64,000 nt of DNA from Candidatus Synchoanobacter obligatus (GCF_024259865.1 NZ_JAKUDN010000001.1:184304-248303), one strand, 5' to 3'. Counted from the first letter of the stretch, positions 55,013 to 64,000 are shown. The notes: generated by a model not told the origin, from the sequence alone. Program-made: numbers and translations.

Positions 55013-55423
55013 ATGAACATATATACAATCATCGATTCAATTCGCAACATCTTTTTCCCAGAAGCTGACACACCGATAGACGAACCATATGTACTCATTA
55101 GCAATGAAGAGGTCCAGGCTGAACAAGAAGAAGAGCTACGCGCTGCACAAGAAGAAGAGCTACGCGCTGCACTAGCAGAAGCAGCAAGAACCGCTGAAAG
55201 ATTAGCAAATGTAAACGCTGAGGCCTTGGCTCTAGTACTCCAGCACAATCAGTTAAGCGCACAACTTGCCGACCAGCCTATGTCAACATCTATGACTTCA
55301 TCTTTGACTTTAGAGGAGTTATTAGCTCAATTAGAAGAAAACCCTGATGAGAGCCAGCAGTTGACTGATTTACAATCTGAAGCGCTCGAAAATGAGCTTA
55401 GAAGTGAAGGTCTAGACATTTAA
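55013..55423 (+). CDS. Acidic coiled-coil protein with tandem repeat
   Basis: A 136-residue protein, strongly acidic. An amphipathic N-terminus (MNIYTIIDSIRNIFF) is followed by a helix with two copies of EEELRAA(Q/L) at about residues 39-53 (a 24-bp DNA tandem duplication, about 55126-55172) and further Ala/Glu-rich helix up to about residue 85, then a second helix in the last 40 residues. GAGG precedes the ATG. Second gene of the unit with the 165-residue protein. No family is recognised. Confidence 0.58.
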   Translation: MNIYTIIDSIRNIFFPEADTPIDEPYVLISNEEVQAEQEEELRAAQEEELRAALAEAARTAERLANVNAEALALVLQHNQLSAQLADQPMSTSMTSSLTLEELLAQLEENPDESQQLTDLQSEALENELRSEGLDI

Positions 55424-55451
55424 ATCACTTGACAACATCCTGTGAATAATT

Positions 55452-55473
55452 AAAGACCGCTTTGGCGGTCTTT
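55452..55473. terminator. Bidirectional intrinsic terminator
   Basis: A perfect 9-bp inverted repeat AAAGACCGC-TTTG-GCGGTCTTT flanked by A and T. It lies between two convergent units (55013-55423 on plus and 55475-55894 on minus) and can serve both. Confidence 0.85.
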
Positions 55474-55474
55474 G

Positions 55475-55894
55475 TTATTCTGAGGACTTAACCTCTGAAA
55501 CATGATCAACCTCTTGGTCAACCATATCCCAAAATGATTCAAACTGAGACATAATGCGACGATGCTCTTTGTGCGCCATCTTAACATGCTTTGAAATATC
55601 ATCAGCGCTAAATGGTTTATAATGCATTCGTTGCTTACTACCTGATTTACCACTACTCCACTGATAAGACCATTGGCTATTTTGAGACAGCGCAGGTTTG
55701 AGCTCTGATAATCTAGCCCAGCCTGTTGCCTTGGTTTCAACATCGGTTATTTTAACCCAGTCTTGAGTCTCTATAATATATGCATGCTCAGCATCAACAT
55801 CACCAATCACAGCTGTTTTTGCATCTGGCTTCTCATACATTTGCACAGAATAAGACACCACCACGGACATCAACAACGCTGTTCTATGAAACAT
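55475..55894 (-). CDS. Exported SH3-like (SH3b) domain protein
   Basis: A 139-residue protein with an N-terminal signal-like segment (FHRTALLMSVVVSYS) and a bacterial SH3 domain at about 20-65 (VQMYEKPDAKTAVIGDV, DWVKI and TGWARLSEL, the classic W and GW-x pattern). The C-terminal half is helical and polar (KHVKMAHKEHRRIMSQFESF). SH3b proteins of this type usually sit in the periplasm and bind wall or proteins. AGGAGG precedes ATG 55894. Confidence 0.72.
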   Translation of the reverse strand: MFHRTALLMSVVVSYSVQMYEKPDAKTAVIGDVDAEHAYIIETQDWVKITDVETKATGWARLSELKPALSQNSQWSYQWSSGKSGSKQRMHYKPFSADDISKHVKMAHKEHRRIMSQFESFWDMVDQEVDHVSEVKSSE

Positions 55895-56025
55895 AACTCC
55901 TCCTGTGTGACTGATTACATTTATCATAAAGAATGCCTAAAATGAAGTCAATCGATTCTCAGCCGCTTGAACTTGAAATATAGCACTACAATTTAGTACA
56001 GTAGTTCTATTTATGGGAGACAGTT

Positions 56026-56850
56026 ATGAGTACTACAGGCTATCTACAAAAGATGTCTGGCACTCAAGGTGCCGAAGTTGAATACAGTCTGTTACTCAAC
56101 CAGAAAACACTGTCGCTTTCTCAGGCACTGGGGCAATTCATTACCATCAAATATTTAAATCATATACAATGCCAGGCATGCCATAAGTCCACTTCCAAAA
56201 GCTTTAACCAAGGTTTTTGTTATTCGTGCTTTAAAAAACTTGCAAGAAATGATCGCTGTGTCATGAGTCCAGAACTGTGCCACTTCGCCCAAGGTACCTG
56301 CCGTGAACCAGATTGGGGAATTGCACATTGCATGCAAAAACATATCGTGTACCTTTCTTGGACCTCTCAATTAAAAGTGGGTTTGACAAAACCCTCTCAA
56401 ATCCCAACACGTTGGATTGATCAAGGTGCAACAGCTGCTGTTGCCATTTGCGAAGTTTCCTCGAGGTATCATGCTGGCTTAATTGAAGACTACCTAAGGC
56501 AATGGTACAAAGACAAAACACAATGGCGAAAAATGCTAGAAGGCGTCGATATGTCAATTGACTTGGCTTCAGCTGCTGCCGAAGCACAAGAGAAAATCTC
56601 TCAAGGCAGTTTTTCTCAACCCCTGAAAGATGATGTTAAGATCCTTGATATAAACGTGCAACAATTTAACTTCCCTATCGACTATGATGGTCCAATCAAA
56701 GCACTAAGTTTGGATAAACAAAACATTGTCCAGGGCTATTTACTTGGAATCAAAGGCCAATATCTACTATTTGATACCGGCGTCTTCAATATTCGCAAAC
56801 ACACCTCTTACAAAGTAATGCTTGCCATCACACCATCTCGTCCGGATTAA
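56026..56850 (+). CDS. DUF2797 family protein
   Basis: A 274-residue protein of the DUF2797 family, of unknown function. A zinc-type Cys set near residues 45-66 (CQACHKSTSK and FCYSCFKKL), the region HIVYLSWTSQLKVGLTK and RWIDQGATAA, and CEVSSRYHAGLIE agree with the family as I remember it. GGGAGA before the ATG. It converges with fumC, overlapping by 23 bp. Confidence 0.85.
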   Translation: MSTTGYLQKMSGTQGAEVEYSLLLNQKTLSLSQALGQFITIKYLNHIQCQACHKSTSKSFNQGFCYSCFKKLARNDRCVMSPELCHFAQGTCREPDWGIAHCMQKHIVYLSWTSQLKVGLTKPSQIPTRWIDQGATAAVAICEVSSRYHAGLIEDYLRQWYKDKTQWRKMLEGVDMSIDLASAAAEAQEKISQGSFSQPLKDDVKILDINVQQFNFPIDYDGPIKALSLDKQNIVQGYLLGIKGQYLLFDTGVFNIRKHTSYKVMLAITPSRPD

Positions 56851-58210
56851 CATGCTGGTCATAGTCCGCTTCTGAAACCAGCCCCAGCGACATCGCAGAA
56901 GCTTTTAACGTTAACTGGTTCTCATGAGCATGATGGGCTATCTTAGCACAGGCTTCATAACCAATCACTGGTTTTAATGCTGTGATCAACATCAGTGACT
57001 CTGACAAGGTGTCTTTGACCTTTTCTTCATTTATAGTTAACCCAACCAGTAGATTGTCTTTAAAGCTAATACACGCGTCATTAACCAACTGACATGACTG
57101 CAAGATATTATGAATAATAAGCGGCTTATACGTATTCAGCTCAAAATGCCCCCGACTATTGGCATTGAGAATTAAATGATTATTTGCCATTACCTGCAAG
57201 CACACCATTGACATCGCTTCACATTGAGTAGGATTCACCTTACCCGGCATAATGGATGACCCTGGCTCATTGGCGGGTAACGATAACTCACCCAAACCAC
57301 AACGTGGGCCTGAACCCAGCCAACGAATGTCATTGGCCATTTTTTCAAGATTTGAAGCCAAGACTGCCAATTGGGCACTGAGGCGGCTGATGGCATTATG
57401 GGCACTTAATTCTGAAAAATTATTAGAGGCTTTGGTAAATGGGATATTTAACTGATCCACCAAGTTATCAAGAACCGCATCCACAAACCCTTCTTGTACA
57501 TTGATCCCAGTCCCTACAGCAGTAGCACCCACTGGCAATTGGTACAACAAACTTAATGTATCATGAATCTGATCAATCGCCTCTACTACAAAAGTATGGT
57601 AAGCTGAAAATGATTGGGTAAAAGTAATTGGAACAGCATCTTGCAGATGGGTACGCCCCACCCTCACAACACCATCAAAATCTTCCATCTTTTGCTCAAT
57701 AGCGCCTTTAAAAGACACCAAGGTTGGCAATAAATCCATCACCAAAACTTTACATAACGCAATGTGCATGGCACAAGGAAAGCTATCATTAGAGGACTGC
57801 TGCGCATTAATATGATCATTCGGATGCAATGCCTTCTTATCATCATTGGCAAGATCTAGAGTTTTATTCGCAAAATGTGCAATGACTTCATTCACATTCA
57901 TATTGCTTTGTGTCCCACTACCCGTTTGCCAAACACTTAAAGGAAATTGATCATCTAACTCTGATTTCATAATCGCTTGGCATGCTGATTCGATAGCCTC
58001 ATACTGCGCCTCTGAAATCACATTGCATGCTTGATTTGCAATAGCACAAGCTTGTTTAAAATGCGCATAACCATAAATCAGTTCAAGCGGCATCAACTCT
58101 TGACCTATCGCAAAATTCTCTATAGAACGTTGCGTTTGAGCCCCCCAATAAGCCTCTTTTAAGACCTTGATACTGCCTATACTGTCTTTTTCAGTGCGAT
58201 ATTCTGTCAT
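56828..58210 (-). CDS. fumC: Fumarate hydratase, class II
   Basis: The iron-independent fumarase that hydrates fumarate to malate, completing with sdh and suc a large part of the TCA cycle in this window. The signature GSSIMPGKVNP, the GSGTQSNMNVNE region and the TAVGTGIN loop are present. 460 residues with the start at 58210 (MTEYRTEKDS), which has AAAGGA upstream and is preferred to the start eight codons before. Confidence 0.97.
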   Translation of the reverse strand: MTEYRTEKDSIGSIKVLKEAYWGAQTQRSIENFAIGQELMPLELIYGYAHFKQACAIANQACNVISEAQYEAIESACQAIMKSELDDQFPLSVWQTGSGTQSNMNVNEVIAHFANKTLDLANDDKKALHPNDHINAQQSSNDSFPCAMHIALCKVLVMDLLPTLVSFKGAIEQKMEDFDGVVRVGRTHLQDAVPITFTQSFSAYHTFVVEAIDQIHDTLSLLYQLPVGATAVGTGINVQEGFVDAVLDNLVDQLNIPFTKASNNFSELSAHNAISRLSAQLAVLASNLEKMANDIRWLGSGPRCGLGELSLPANEPGSSIMPGKVNPTQCEAMSMVCLQVMANNHLILNANSRGHFELNTYKPLIIHNILQSCQLVNDACISFKDNLLVGLTINEEKVKDTLSESLMLITALKPVIGYEACAKIAHHAHENQLTLKASAMSLGLVSEADYDQHVNPDEMV

Positions 58211-58259
58211 CGTAAATTCCTTTAAATCTCTCATAAAACTGACATTATACTAATCTTTC

Positions 58260-58287
58260 CAGACAAGTTCTGCAAGTGTGCTATAAT
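58260..58287 (+). promoter_or_regulatory. Promoter of the acyl-CoA dehydrogenase gene
   Basis: CAGACA (58260-58265), 16-nt spacer and perfect TATAAT (58282-58287), followed by a strong AAGGAGGA ribosome-binding site before ATG 58311. Confidence 0.55.
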
Positions 58288-58310
58288 TCTAACATGAAGG
58301 AGGACAAAGA

Positions 58311-59921
58311 ATGTATAAACCACCATTAGCAGATTACCAAAACCTGCTAACACAATATGCCGGTGACCACAAAGAGTATGACTTGGCCACAATGCAACAA
58401 TTTTTACAAGCTGTTGGCAAATTTAGCCAAGAGCGTTTATGGCCTACCAATAAGATTGGCGACCAAGAAGGCATTATTTATAACCCTTCGGAGCATTCAG
58501 TTTCTGTACCTAAAGATTTTCATGAGTGCTATAAAATCATCTGTGACAATGGCTATACCTCAACCGCATTAGACCCCAAGTATGGTGGTGGCGGCGGTCC
58601 ATGGGTCCTACACCATATCATCTCTGAAATGTTAGCCTCGGGTAATCTATCACTCAGTACCTGCCCAATGCTCACCAACGGCGCAGTCACAACCCTCATT
58701 GCCAATGCCAGTGATTCTCTCAAAGAGCAATATATTGAACCAATGGTTTCAGGAAAATTCTCAGGCTCTATGTGCCTAACTGAACCACAATGTGGTACTG
58801 ATCTTGGGCTCATTAAAACATTAGCAGAACCCAAAGATGATCACTATCTCATCACAGGACAAAAGATTTGGATTACATTTGGGGAACATGACCTTAGCGA
58901 CAATATCGTTCACCTTGTATTGGCAAAAACACCCAATGCCCCAGATGCAACCAAAGGTATTAGCCTTTTTCTTGTTCCAAAATACTTACCTGATGGCAAT
59001 CGTAACCTGGTATTTTGTGGTGGCGTGGAACATAAAATGGGTCAACATGCATCCCCTACTGCTGTATTAAACTTGGACAAAGCACAAGGTTGGCTTGTTG
59101 GCGAAGAACGCCATGGCATGAAATGCATGTTTGAAATGATGAACCCAGCTCGGATTGGTGTTGGCGTACAAGGATTGGCCGTATCTGAAGCGGCATATCA
59201 ATTGGCCTTTGATTTTGCCTCACAACGCCGTCAGTCACGTTCATTAGACCCAAAACAACAAGACCAGGGGCATACTGCCGATATCATCCTGGTTCACCCA
59301 GATATCAAAAGAATGCTTTTAATTATTGAATCAACCAATTATGCCATGCGCCACTTAATTGCATACTGTGGCTACCACCAAGATCAAAATAACCTAGATA
59401 TCGTTGATTTACTGACCCCGATCATTAAAAGCTACGTGACAGAACAAAGTCTTGATAATGTCTCTTTAGCCATGCAATTAATGGGGGGGATGGGTTATGT
59501 ACAGGATGGACTTTGTGAACAATTATACCGTGACGGGCGCATTACGATGATATATGAAGGCACCAATGGTATTCAAGCACTGGATCTCATTGGTAGAAAA
59601 ATAGCCAAGGACCAAGGGAAATCCTTAATGCGCCTTCTGAAACACCTCAAACCACCAAAAGATATTGAGGCACTGATTAATCAAGCCAACACAACCTTAT
59701 TACAAAACACCCAAAACCCTTCAATCATTGCTGCCATAGCGCCTTCTTACTTGAAGCTTTTGGCAATTTCTATCCAGTATTGCCTGATCACCCAAGACAA
59801 TCATGCCGCAGATTCTTTAAAAACCTTTTATACAGACTATATCCTACCAGAAACAAAGCTTTACTTAGATCAGATTCAAAAAGGATCTAGCAGCTTATTG
59901 GATCATCAGAAATATTTATAA
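58311..59921 (+). CDS. Acyl-CoA dehydrogenase family flavoenzyme
   Basis: A 536-residue FAD enzyme that introduces a double bond into an acyl-CoA. FAD and substrate motifs are MCLTEPQCGTDLG, GQKIWITFGEH and the catalytic Glu in MIYEGTNGIQALDLIGRK. It looks like the long DmdC/3-methylmercaptopropionyl-CoA dehydrogenase-like branch, whose members are usually about 590 residues; this one is shorter by some loss between the central and C-terminal parts and at the end. Substrate uncertain; fatty-acid beta-oxidation is the cautious guess. Confidence 0.9.
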   Translation: MYKPPLADYQNLLTQYAGDHKEYDLATMQQFLQAVGKFSQERLWPTNKIGDQEGIIYNPSEHSVSVPKDFHECYKIICDNGYTSTALDPKYGGGGGPWVLHHIISEMLASGNLSLSTCPMLTNGAVTTLIANASDSLKEQYIEPMVSGKFSGSMCLTEPQCGTDLGLIKTLAEPKDDHYLITGQKIWITFGEHDLSDNIVHLVLAKTPNAPDATKGISLFLVPKYLPDGNRNLVFCGGVEHKMGQHASPTAVLNLDKAQGWLVGEERHGMKCMFEMMNPARIGVGVQGLAVSEAAYQLAFDFASQRRQSRSLDPKQQDQGHTADIILVHPDIKRMLLIIESTNYAMRHLIAYCGYHQDQNNLDIVDLLTPIIKSYVTEQSLDNVSLAMQLMGGMGYVQDGLCEQLYRDGRITMIYEGTNGIQALDLIGRKIAKDQGKSLMRLLKHLKPPKDIEALINQANTTLLQNTQNPSIIAAIAPSYLKLLAISIQYCLITQDNHAADSLKTFYTDYILPETKLYLDQIQKGSSSLLDHQKYL

Positions 59922-59928
59922 GATAAGT

Positions 59929-59956
59929 CTGTCAACTCAAAAATACCGGCTATAAC
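59929..59956 (+). promoter_or_regulatory. Effector-type promoter block, copy 3 (diverged)
   Basis: CTGTCA (59929-59934), 16-nt spacer ACTCAAAAATACCGGC and TATAAC (59951-59956), 28 bp before ATG 59985. Same design and spacing as the blocks at 29692 and 31839, with a similar spacer. Confidence 0.55.
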
Positions 59957-59984
59957 ACTACCATAATATTTAGGAACCTGTGTT

Positions 59985-62165
59985 ATGCAAAACTTAAGAC
60001 CGGAATTTGATGCTGAAAAATTTAATTCCGCTGTAACCAAAACGTCAGCACCCACGCTATCTGATAGCACAGGAAAAAAAGTAGGCGGACTGATCAACCA
60101 ATTTGCCGAATATATCATCGACAAGCTTGATGAACGCATGCCCATGATTGGTATTTCACCAAAATTAAAAGCATTTCTCAAAGCCGTCATTAAAGGTTTT
60201 ATTAGCGTATTCTTAGTCAGCCTAGTTACTGCGTTGACTACGCTAGTGGTTACTACCCCCGCAAATATTCTTTTTATTATAGGGCTTACCTCCTTTTTAA
60301 TTATGGCATCCGGAACCTTTGATTCGGAGATAGAGTATTTTTTGAGCAAAAAGCGCAATAAGTCATTCTTAAGTGAGAGCACAGAAGAGATTGGCCTTAG
60401 GGAAGAAGTGCGATATCAAGGCCTTGAGGAAAAGGCCTCATGCATTGCTGGTGTGCCTAGAAGAGGTTTTGAGCGCTATCCCTTCAGTATTAAAAGCCGA
60501 GATAATGCAGAAAGAGCAATGGACTTGTTCGATAAAATTTCAGAAAACAACCCGCCTTTAGAACAATATCAAGATCTAGTCACTAGAAAATCTGCTCTTC
60601 AAGAGTTTGTCAACAGTCTAGAAACAAGCCCGACAGCCTTAACTCCAGAGATACTTGCGGAGAAACTCAATGACATATACACTAAACTGGATTTTAAAAC
60701 GATAGACATCACCACAGATGAGGCCAACCAAACCATCGAAAATGCACTGCACTCCAGGCTTTTTGCAGATTCAGATACCGACGCATCACAAGCCCTGCGT
60801 ATTGCCTACCATCACTATGCAGAAGAAGCATTAAAACCCTATGCACGCTTGATAGGCCACCCATCACCATTAGAGTTTTTTCAAGAAGATACGGCCTCTG
60901 AAGAAGACAAACACCTACTGCCCCACCTTCGGAATGCCCGAGCGTTATCAGAAGCACTGATAAGCCCCAAAGCTGATGACCGCCTAAGCGCTATCATGAA
61001 AGCCTTTAATTTAAGGATGGATGCTGGCGGCTTTGATCAGACCAAGAAAGCTTTTGCTCTCTTAAACCAAGCTTCATCAAAAAGCGCCTATGTATTATCA
61101 GGTATTCCAGTTTTGCCGCACAATGCCAGGGATTTAAATGTATTTTCAGCAATGTTTGAGAAGGAAAAAAGACCCAAAGGATGCGTGGTTGACTATGGTT
61201 CTGCACAACATCTAATGCGATTAATCAACAACCTAAATGCACTACAATCCCAACCCCAAGAAGCCTTAAAAGCACAAATTCAAGCCGACATGGTGGGACT
61301 AACACCTAACATCCTGGCTATTATCGACCATCCAAAGACTGGTGTGAGCACACAGAATTTAAAAATCATCAATGACCACTACCATGAGATACTCAATCTC
61401 CGCATGCTGTACATTATGAAAGAAATGCCTCTTAAAGTTAGCACTGCAAAATTAGCAGCCATTATAAAACAAATGAACCACCTTGGTCACCACGAAACTG
61501 CTGCAGAAAGTATTACCGTTGTAGCTGTACCAGCAAAAACATTACGAGCAACACCAGCAGCAGCGCAACAAACACGTACTTCTGAGCTTTACCAACTTCC
61601 AGAAGCCACTGTTGCTGTCACTTCAATGGCAGAGCCTGTCCCAACAGCATCAGCTGGTGTATTCCAGCCCCCCTTGCAAAATACTTCAGAAATACTTAAA
61701 TGGGTTAAGGGCGCATTTAGCTCAGATTCTGATACGCCTCAAACTATAGCTGACTTGAATAGATTCATGACCAACTCCCCCGATCACCTATTGACTCAAT
61801 TCATTCAAGGAATTGTAGGGGGGACAGAGGCTACTCAAGAAGATACTGAAAAGATTCAAGCAATCCAGTATAATTCAGAAAATCAACAGATATCAAAAAC
61901 CTGCCAAAATACTGAGGAGACAAGTCAATTGATCAAAGCCTTAGCCTCTCCTGACCTAAGATTAACCGTAGAATTACACCATACAACTAAGGCCGATGCC
62001 AATAGTTTTATGCGCTCTGTTATTACTGATGCTCCTGAAAATGCGAGCATACATTTTTTTAGCCCATCCTTAGAAATAAGTCTACAAGTTAATAGTGGCA
62101 ATAAAGATATTACTTTAGATGAACTGCATAAGGCTGAGCGTCCTGATCGTGGATTAGGAAGATAG
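59985..62165 (+). CDS. Large unknown protein with N-terminal membrane hairpin
   Basis: A 726-residue protein, AGGA before the ATG. Two closely spaced membrane segments lie at about residues 64-112 (FISVFLVSLVTALTTLVV and ILFIIGLTSFLIMASG), followed by a long helical cytosol-like region and an Ala/Thr/Pro-rich linker (about 510-560) before a C-terminal part. The hairpin resembles the bilobed hydrophobic domain of inclusion-membrane proteins in intracellular bacteria. No catalytic motif was recognised. Its promoter resembles those of the 160- and 651-residue genes. Candidate effector. Confidence 0.65.
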   Translation: MQNLRPEFDAEKFNSAVTKTSAPTLSDSTGKKVGGLINQFAEYIIDKLDERMPMIGISPKLKAFLKAVIKGFISVFLVSLVTALTTLVVTTPANILFIIGLTSFLIMASGTFDSEIEYFLSKKRNKSFLSESTEEIGLREEVRYQGLEEKASCIAGVPRRGFERYPFSIKSRDNAERAMDLFDKISENNPPLEQYQDLVTRKSALQEFVNSLETSPTALTPEILAEKLNDIYTKLDFKTIDITTDEANQTIENALHSRLFADSDTDASQALRIAYHHYAEEALKPYARLIGHPSPLEFFQEDTASEEDKHLLPHLRNARALSEALISPKADDRLSAIMKAFNLRMDAGGFDQTKKAFALLNQASSKSAYVLSGIPVLPHNARDLNVFSAMFEKEKRPKGCVVDYGSAQHLMRLINNLNALQSQPQEALKAQIQADMVGLTPNILAIIDHPKTGVSTQNLKIINDHYHEILNLRMLYIMKEMPLKVSTAKLAAIIKQMNHLGHHETAAESITVVAVPAKTLRATPAAAQQTRTSELYQLPEATVAVTSMAEPVPTASAGVFQPPLQNTSEILKWVKGAFSSDSDTPQTIADLNRFMTNSPDHLLTQFIQGIVGGTEATQEDTEKIQAIQYNSENQQISKTCQNTEETSQLIKALASPDLRLTVELHHTTKADANSFMRSVITDAPENASIHFFSPSLEISLQVNSGNKDITLDELHKAERPDRGLGR

Positions 62166-62208
62166 TAACGGTCTTGACCATCAGCGCAACTTCATATACA
62201 ATATTCTT

Positions 62209-62556
62209 ATGTTAAAGTATCTATTAGCACTAGTCATAGCCATTCCAGCCTACGCGAGTACGCTGTCGTTAGTGGCCATTACCCACCATGCATGCCCAGT
62301 TTGCCTCAAGTGGCACAAAGAAGTTGAACCATTCTACCATCTTTATGTGAAGAAACAGGATTACCCTGAATTAAAACGTTATGATGTGAGTAAAATTGAA
62401 AATAGGCATTGGGTGAGAGAACATGTGGGACCCCTCACATCATTACCGACTTTTGCTTTGATGGAGGATGATCAAGTGATCACCAGGTTTCATGGCTATC
62501 TGAATGCTCAAGACTTTTTCCAAGTACTGGATGATGCCCTTAAAAAGCAATACTAA
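62209..62556 (+). CDS. Exported thioredoxin-like protein with CPVC motif
   Basis: A 115-residue protein with a signal peptide (MLKYLLALVIAIPAYA, cleavage before STLSL) and a thioredoxin-fold body. The HHACPVCLKWH motif replaces the CGPC site, and LPTFALMEDDQVITRFHGYL supplies the cis-Pro and Gly-Tyr typical of the fold. It may reduce or carry periplasmic disulfides or bind metal. It overlaps the convergent MFS gene by 4 bp. Confidence 0.85.
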   Translation: MLKYLLALVIAIPAYASTLSLVAITHHACPVCLKWHKEVEPFYHLYVKKQDYPELKRYDVSKIENRHWVREHVGPLTSLPTFALMEDDQVITRFHGYLNAQDFFQVLDDALKKQY

Positions 62557-63776
62557 GTAGCTTCTTGTACAGAATATGTCGCTGCAAACTGATACACGCA
62601 AATGCGCCAAGATAATATACTCATCACTACCCCCGCCACCATAAAGCCATCCCATCCGTAGCCATCAATGACCCACGCGGCAACAGGGCCTACAATCACG
62701 CGACCAAATGCAGCAAGCCCATACCATAAAGAGAAACAAAAGGCTGGAATGCTTTTATCAGCACGCATCATTAGCCATACCCCGCTAACGGCACCAATGC
62801 CACCTTGTAGCATACACTCTGCCAGTACCAATATCGCCACAGCAGAGAAAGCATTAAGGGTGTTGACAGTCAAACAATAAAACCCACCACAAATAAGCAC
62901 TTGAAAGAACAATAGCCATTGAATCAACACCACCAAAGAACATTGTTTCACAAGGCGGGCCAATACCCCTCCACCAATCAGTAATCCAACCACGCCAAAT
63001 ACTTTATATAATACGCCAACATCTTCTACCCCCATCCCTAAATGCCGCATGAGAAAGGCTGGTAACATGGCTTCAATCCAAAAAATACTAAGACGATGGG
63101 TTAAAAGAACCGCGATAAACCGATAGTCTTGTATCGTTTGTAAAAAGTATTTTTTTGACAAACGAATATGTTCTCTTAACGAAAAAGCTACCGGCTCTAC
63201 CCTGCCATTGGGCGCCATAAGCATCAACATGGCCATGCCGATCATCATAATGGATGATAAACGAAAAGCTGTTGACCAACCATAATTTGCTGCAAAAATC
63301 AGTCCAACCCCTCCTGATAGCATCACCCCAACTCGAAAGGCCAATAAAGACACACTCACACCCGTTGCATAATGATCTTTGGGTAACACAAAAAGCCGAT
63401 ACGCTTCAATCAAATGGTCCTGGGTTGCTGAAACAAATACAATACCCAGCGCACATAACAACACCATGGTATACGACGTTTTTGGATCAGAAATGGATAA
63501 CCCCCAAATACCTACGGCCAGACAGATAAAGTTTACCGACAAAAAATAACGCCGATGGTTTTTTTGCTTTTGCGCAATGTAATCAACCCAAGGAGCCCAC
63601 AAAAAACTAAACATACTGGGAATTAATAGCAAGCTCACCCGACCCACATGTTCGATAGAACACCCTGTGTCTAACAACCACGTGATCAGAATTTGAGACG
63701 GAATCAGTAACACAAACCCTGAGCAAAACGCGAGGATGGATACCCAAATTAACGGCTGTTTAATCTCATCCTGCAT
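62553..63776 (-). CDS. MFS transporter (AmpG-like)
   Basis: A 407-residue protein with about 12 membrane helices. The early part (LITWLLDTGCSIEHVGRVSL then FSFLWAPWVDYIAQKQ) is like the AmpG/PAT branch, which imports muropeptides or other small molecules. Substrate uncertain; in an intracellular organism a nucleotide- or peptide-type import is possible. The ATG overlaps the small upstream gene and has GGAG before it. Confidence 0.8.
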   Translation of the reverse strand: MQDEIKQPLIWVSILAFCSGFVLLIPSQILITWLLDTGCSIEHVGRVSLLLIPSMFSFLWAPWVDYIAQKQKNHRRYFLSVNFICLAVGIWGLSISDPKTSYTMVLLCALGIVFVSATQDHLIEAYRLFVLPKDHYATGVSVSLLAFRVGVMLSGGVGLIFAANYGWSTAFRLSSIMMIGMAMLMLMAPNGRVEPVAFSLREHIRLSKKYFLQTIQDYRFIAVLLTHRLSIFWIEAMLPAFLMRHLGMGVEDVGVLYKVFGVVGLLIGGGVLARLVKQCSLVVLIQWLLFFQVLICGGFYCLTVNTLNAFSAVAILVLAECMLQGGIGAVSGVWLMMRADKSIPAFCFSLWYGLAAFGRVIVGPVAAWVIDGYGWDGFMVAGVVMSILSWRICVYQFAATYSVQEAT

Positions 63777-63978
63777 TTTGCTCCGCTAGCTGCACCTTAC
63801 GCTTAGCAAGATAACTTTTTACAAACAGTATCGGTGAAACAATATATAAGAACAATACCGCAGCCAGTGTATGCAACGGCCATAAATATAGACCGACCAA
63901 CAAAATACTAACAACGTAAAACAAACCCAGTGTCATTAACCGCTTTTTCAGCGAGCGATAATTGATGTTTGAATTCAT
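63766..63978 (-). CDS. Small two-helix membrane protein
   Basis: A 70-residue protein starting MNSNINYRSLKKRLM, with two membrane helices (LFYVVSILLVGLYLW and LAAVLFLYIVSPILF) and a basic C-terminal end. It overlaps the start of the MFS gene by 11 bp, so it is probably co-translated with it. The earlier TTG start seen in frame near the window edge is less likely. Function unknown. Confidence 0.6.
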   Translation of the reverse strand: MNSNINYRSLKKRLMTLGLFYVVSILLVGLYLWPLHTLAAVLFLYIVSPILFVKSYLAKRKVQLAEQNAG

Positions 63979-64000
63979 TAAAAACGCCACAGCCAAGGTA

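Overview
The window looks like part of the chromosome of an AT-rich (roughly 40% GC by eye) gammaproteobacterium that probably lives inside host cells. Three things suggest this. The sdhCDAB-sucABCD operon has the classic gammaproteobacterial order. The blocks hupB / tRNA-Val / tRNA-Asp / ppiD-like and rodZ-like / hisS / yfgM / der match known gammaproteobacterial neighbourhoods. The housekeeping genes are also interleaved with many long genes that I cannot match to any bacterial family, and several of these carry signs of eukaryote-directed effectors: ubiquitin/SUMO-protease-like active sites, proline-rich and NLS-like tails, coiled coils and C-terminal membrane anchors. A Legionellales-type organism is my best guess. 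No secretion-system gene is present here to confirm it.

Layout. 0-3 kb: the end of a dicarboxylate/cation symporter, an AGCS amino-acid symporter and two small unknown genes. 3-9 kb: a DEAD-box helicase with a 45-bp tandem-repeat tail, trmB, a Cys-rich small protein, hupB, two tRNAs, a PpiD-like chaperone and an L,D-transpeptidase. 9-14.6 kb: an outer-membrane protein, the rodZ-like/hisS/yfgM/der chain and an unknown protein. 14.6-24.8 kb: the sdh-suc operon on the minus strand with a multi-spanning membrane protein coupled to its end. 24.8-27.8 kb: a doubly broken spermidine-synthase-like gene, trhO and a GST. 27.8-32.6 kb: an island of four unknown minus-strand genes with a shared promoter and a 90-bp direct repeat. 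32.7-43.6 kb: ndk, an O-methyltransferase, two unknown coiled-coil proteins, thyA, a C48 (Ulp1-like) protease candidate, an EamA transporter, comEC, an unknown gene, a gene remnant and tgt. 43.8-47.9 kb: two tandem OTU-like paralogues with C-terminal membrane hairpins and two small unknown genes, one frameshifted. 48-53 kb: a queuosine-precursor transporter, a frameshifted membrane gene, uvrB, an aminotransferase and tRNA-Asn. 53-64 kb: more unknown genes mixed with a DUF2797 gene, fumC, an acyl-CoA dehydrogenase, a thioredoxin-like protein and an MFS transporter.

How it fits together. The core genes serve the TCA cycle (sdh, suc, fumC), tRNA modification and charging (trmB, trhO, tgt plus the queuine/queuosine-precursor transporter, hisS), nucleotide supply (ndk, thyA), DNA repair and uptake (uvrB, comEC) and envelope maintenance. 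The amino-acid and dicarboxylate symporters with the tgt/YhhQ pair suggest scavenging from a nutrient-rich host. The most interesting material is the set of candidate effectors: a Ulp1-type Cys protease candidate at 37.0 kb, two OTU-like proteins at 43.8-47.0 kb, a HAD phosphatase with twin proline-rich motifs at 29.9-31.8 kb, and a nearly identical promoter block in front of three separate unknown genes, which may mark a co-regulated set. All functional claims for these are inferred from motifs read by eye. No database search was possible.
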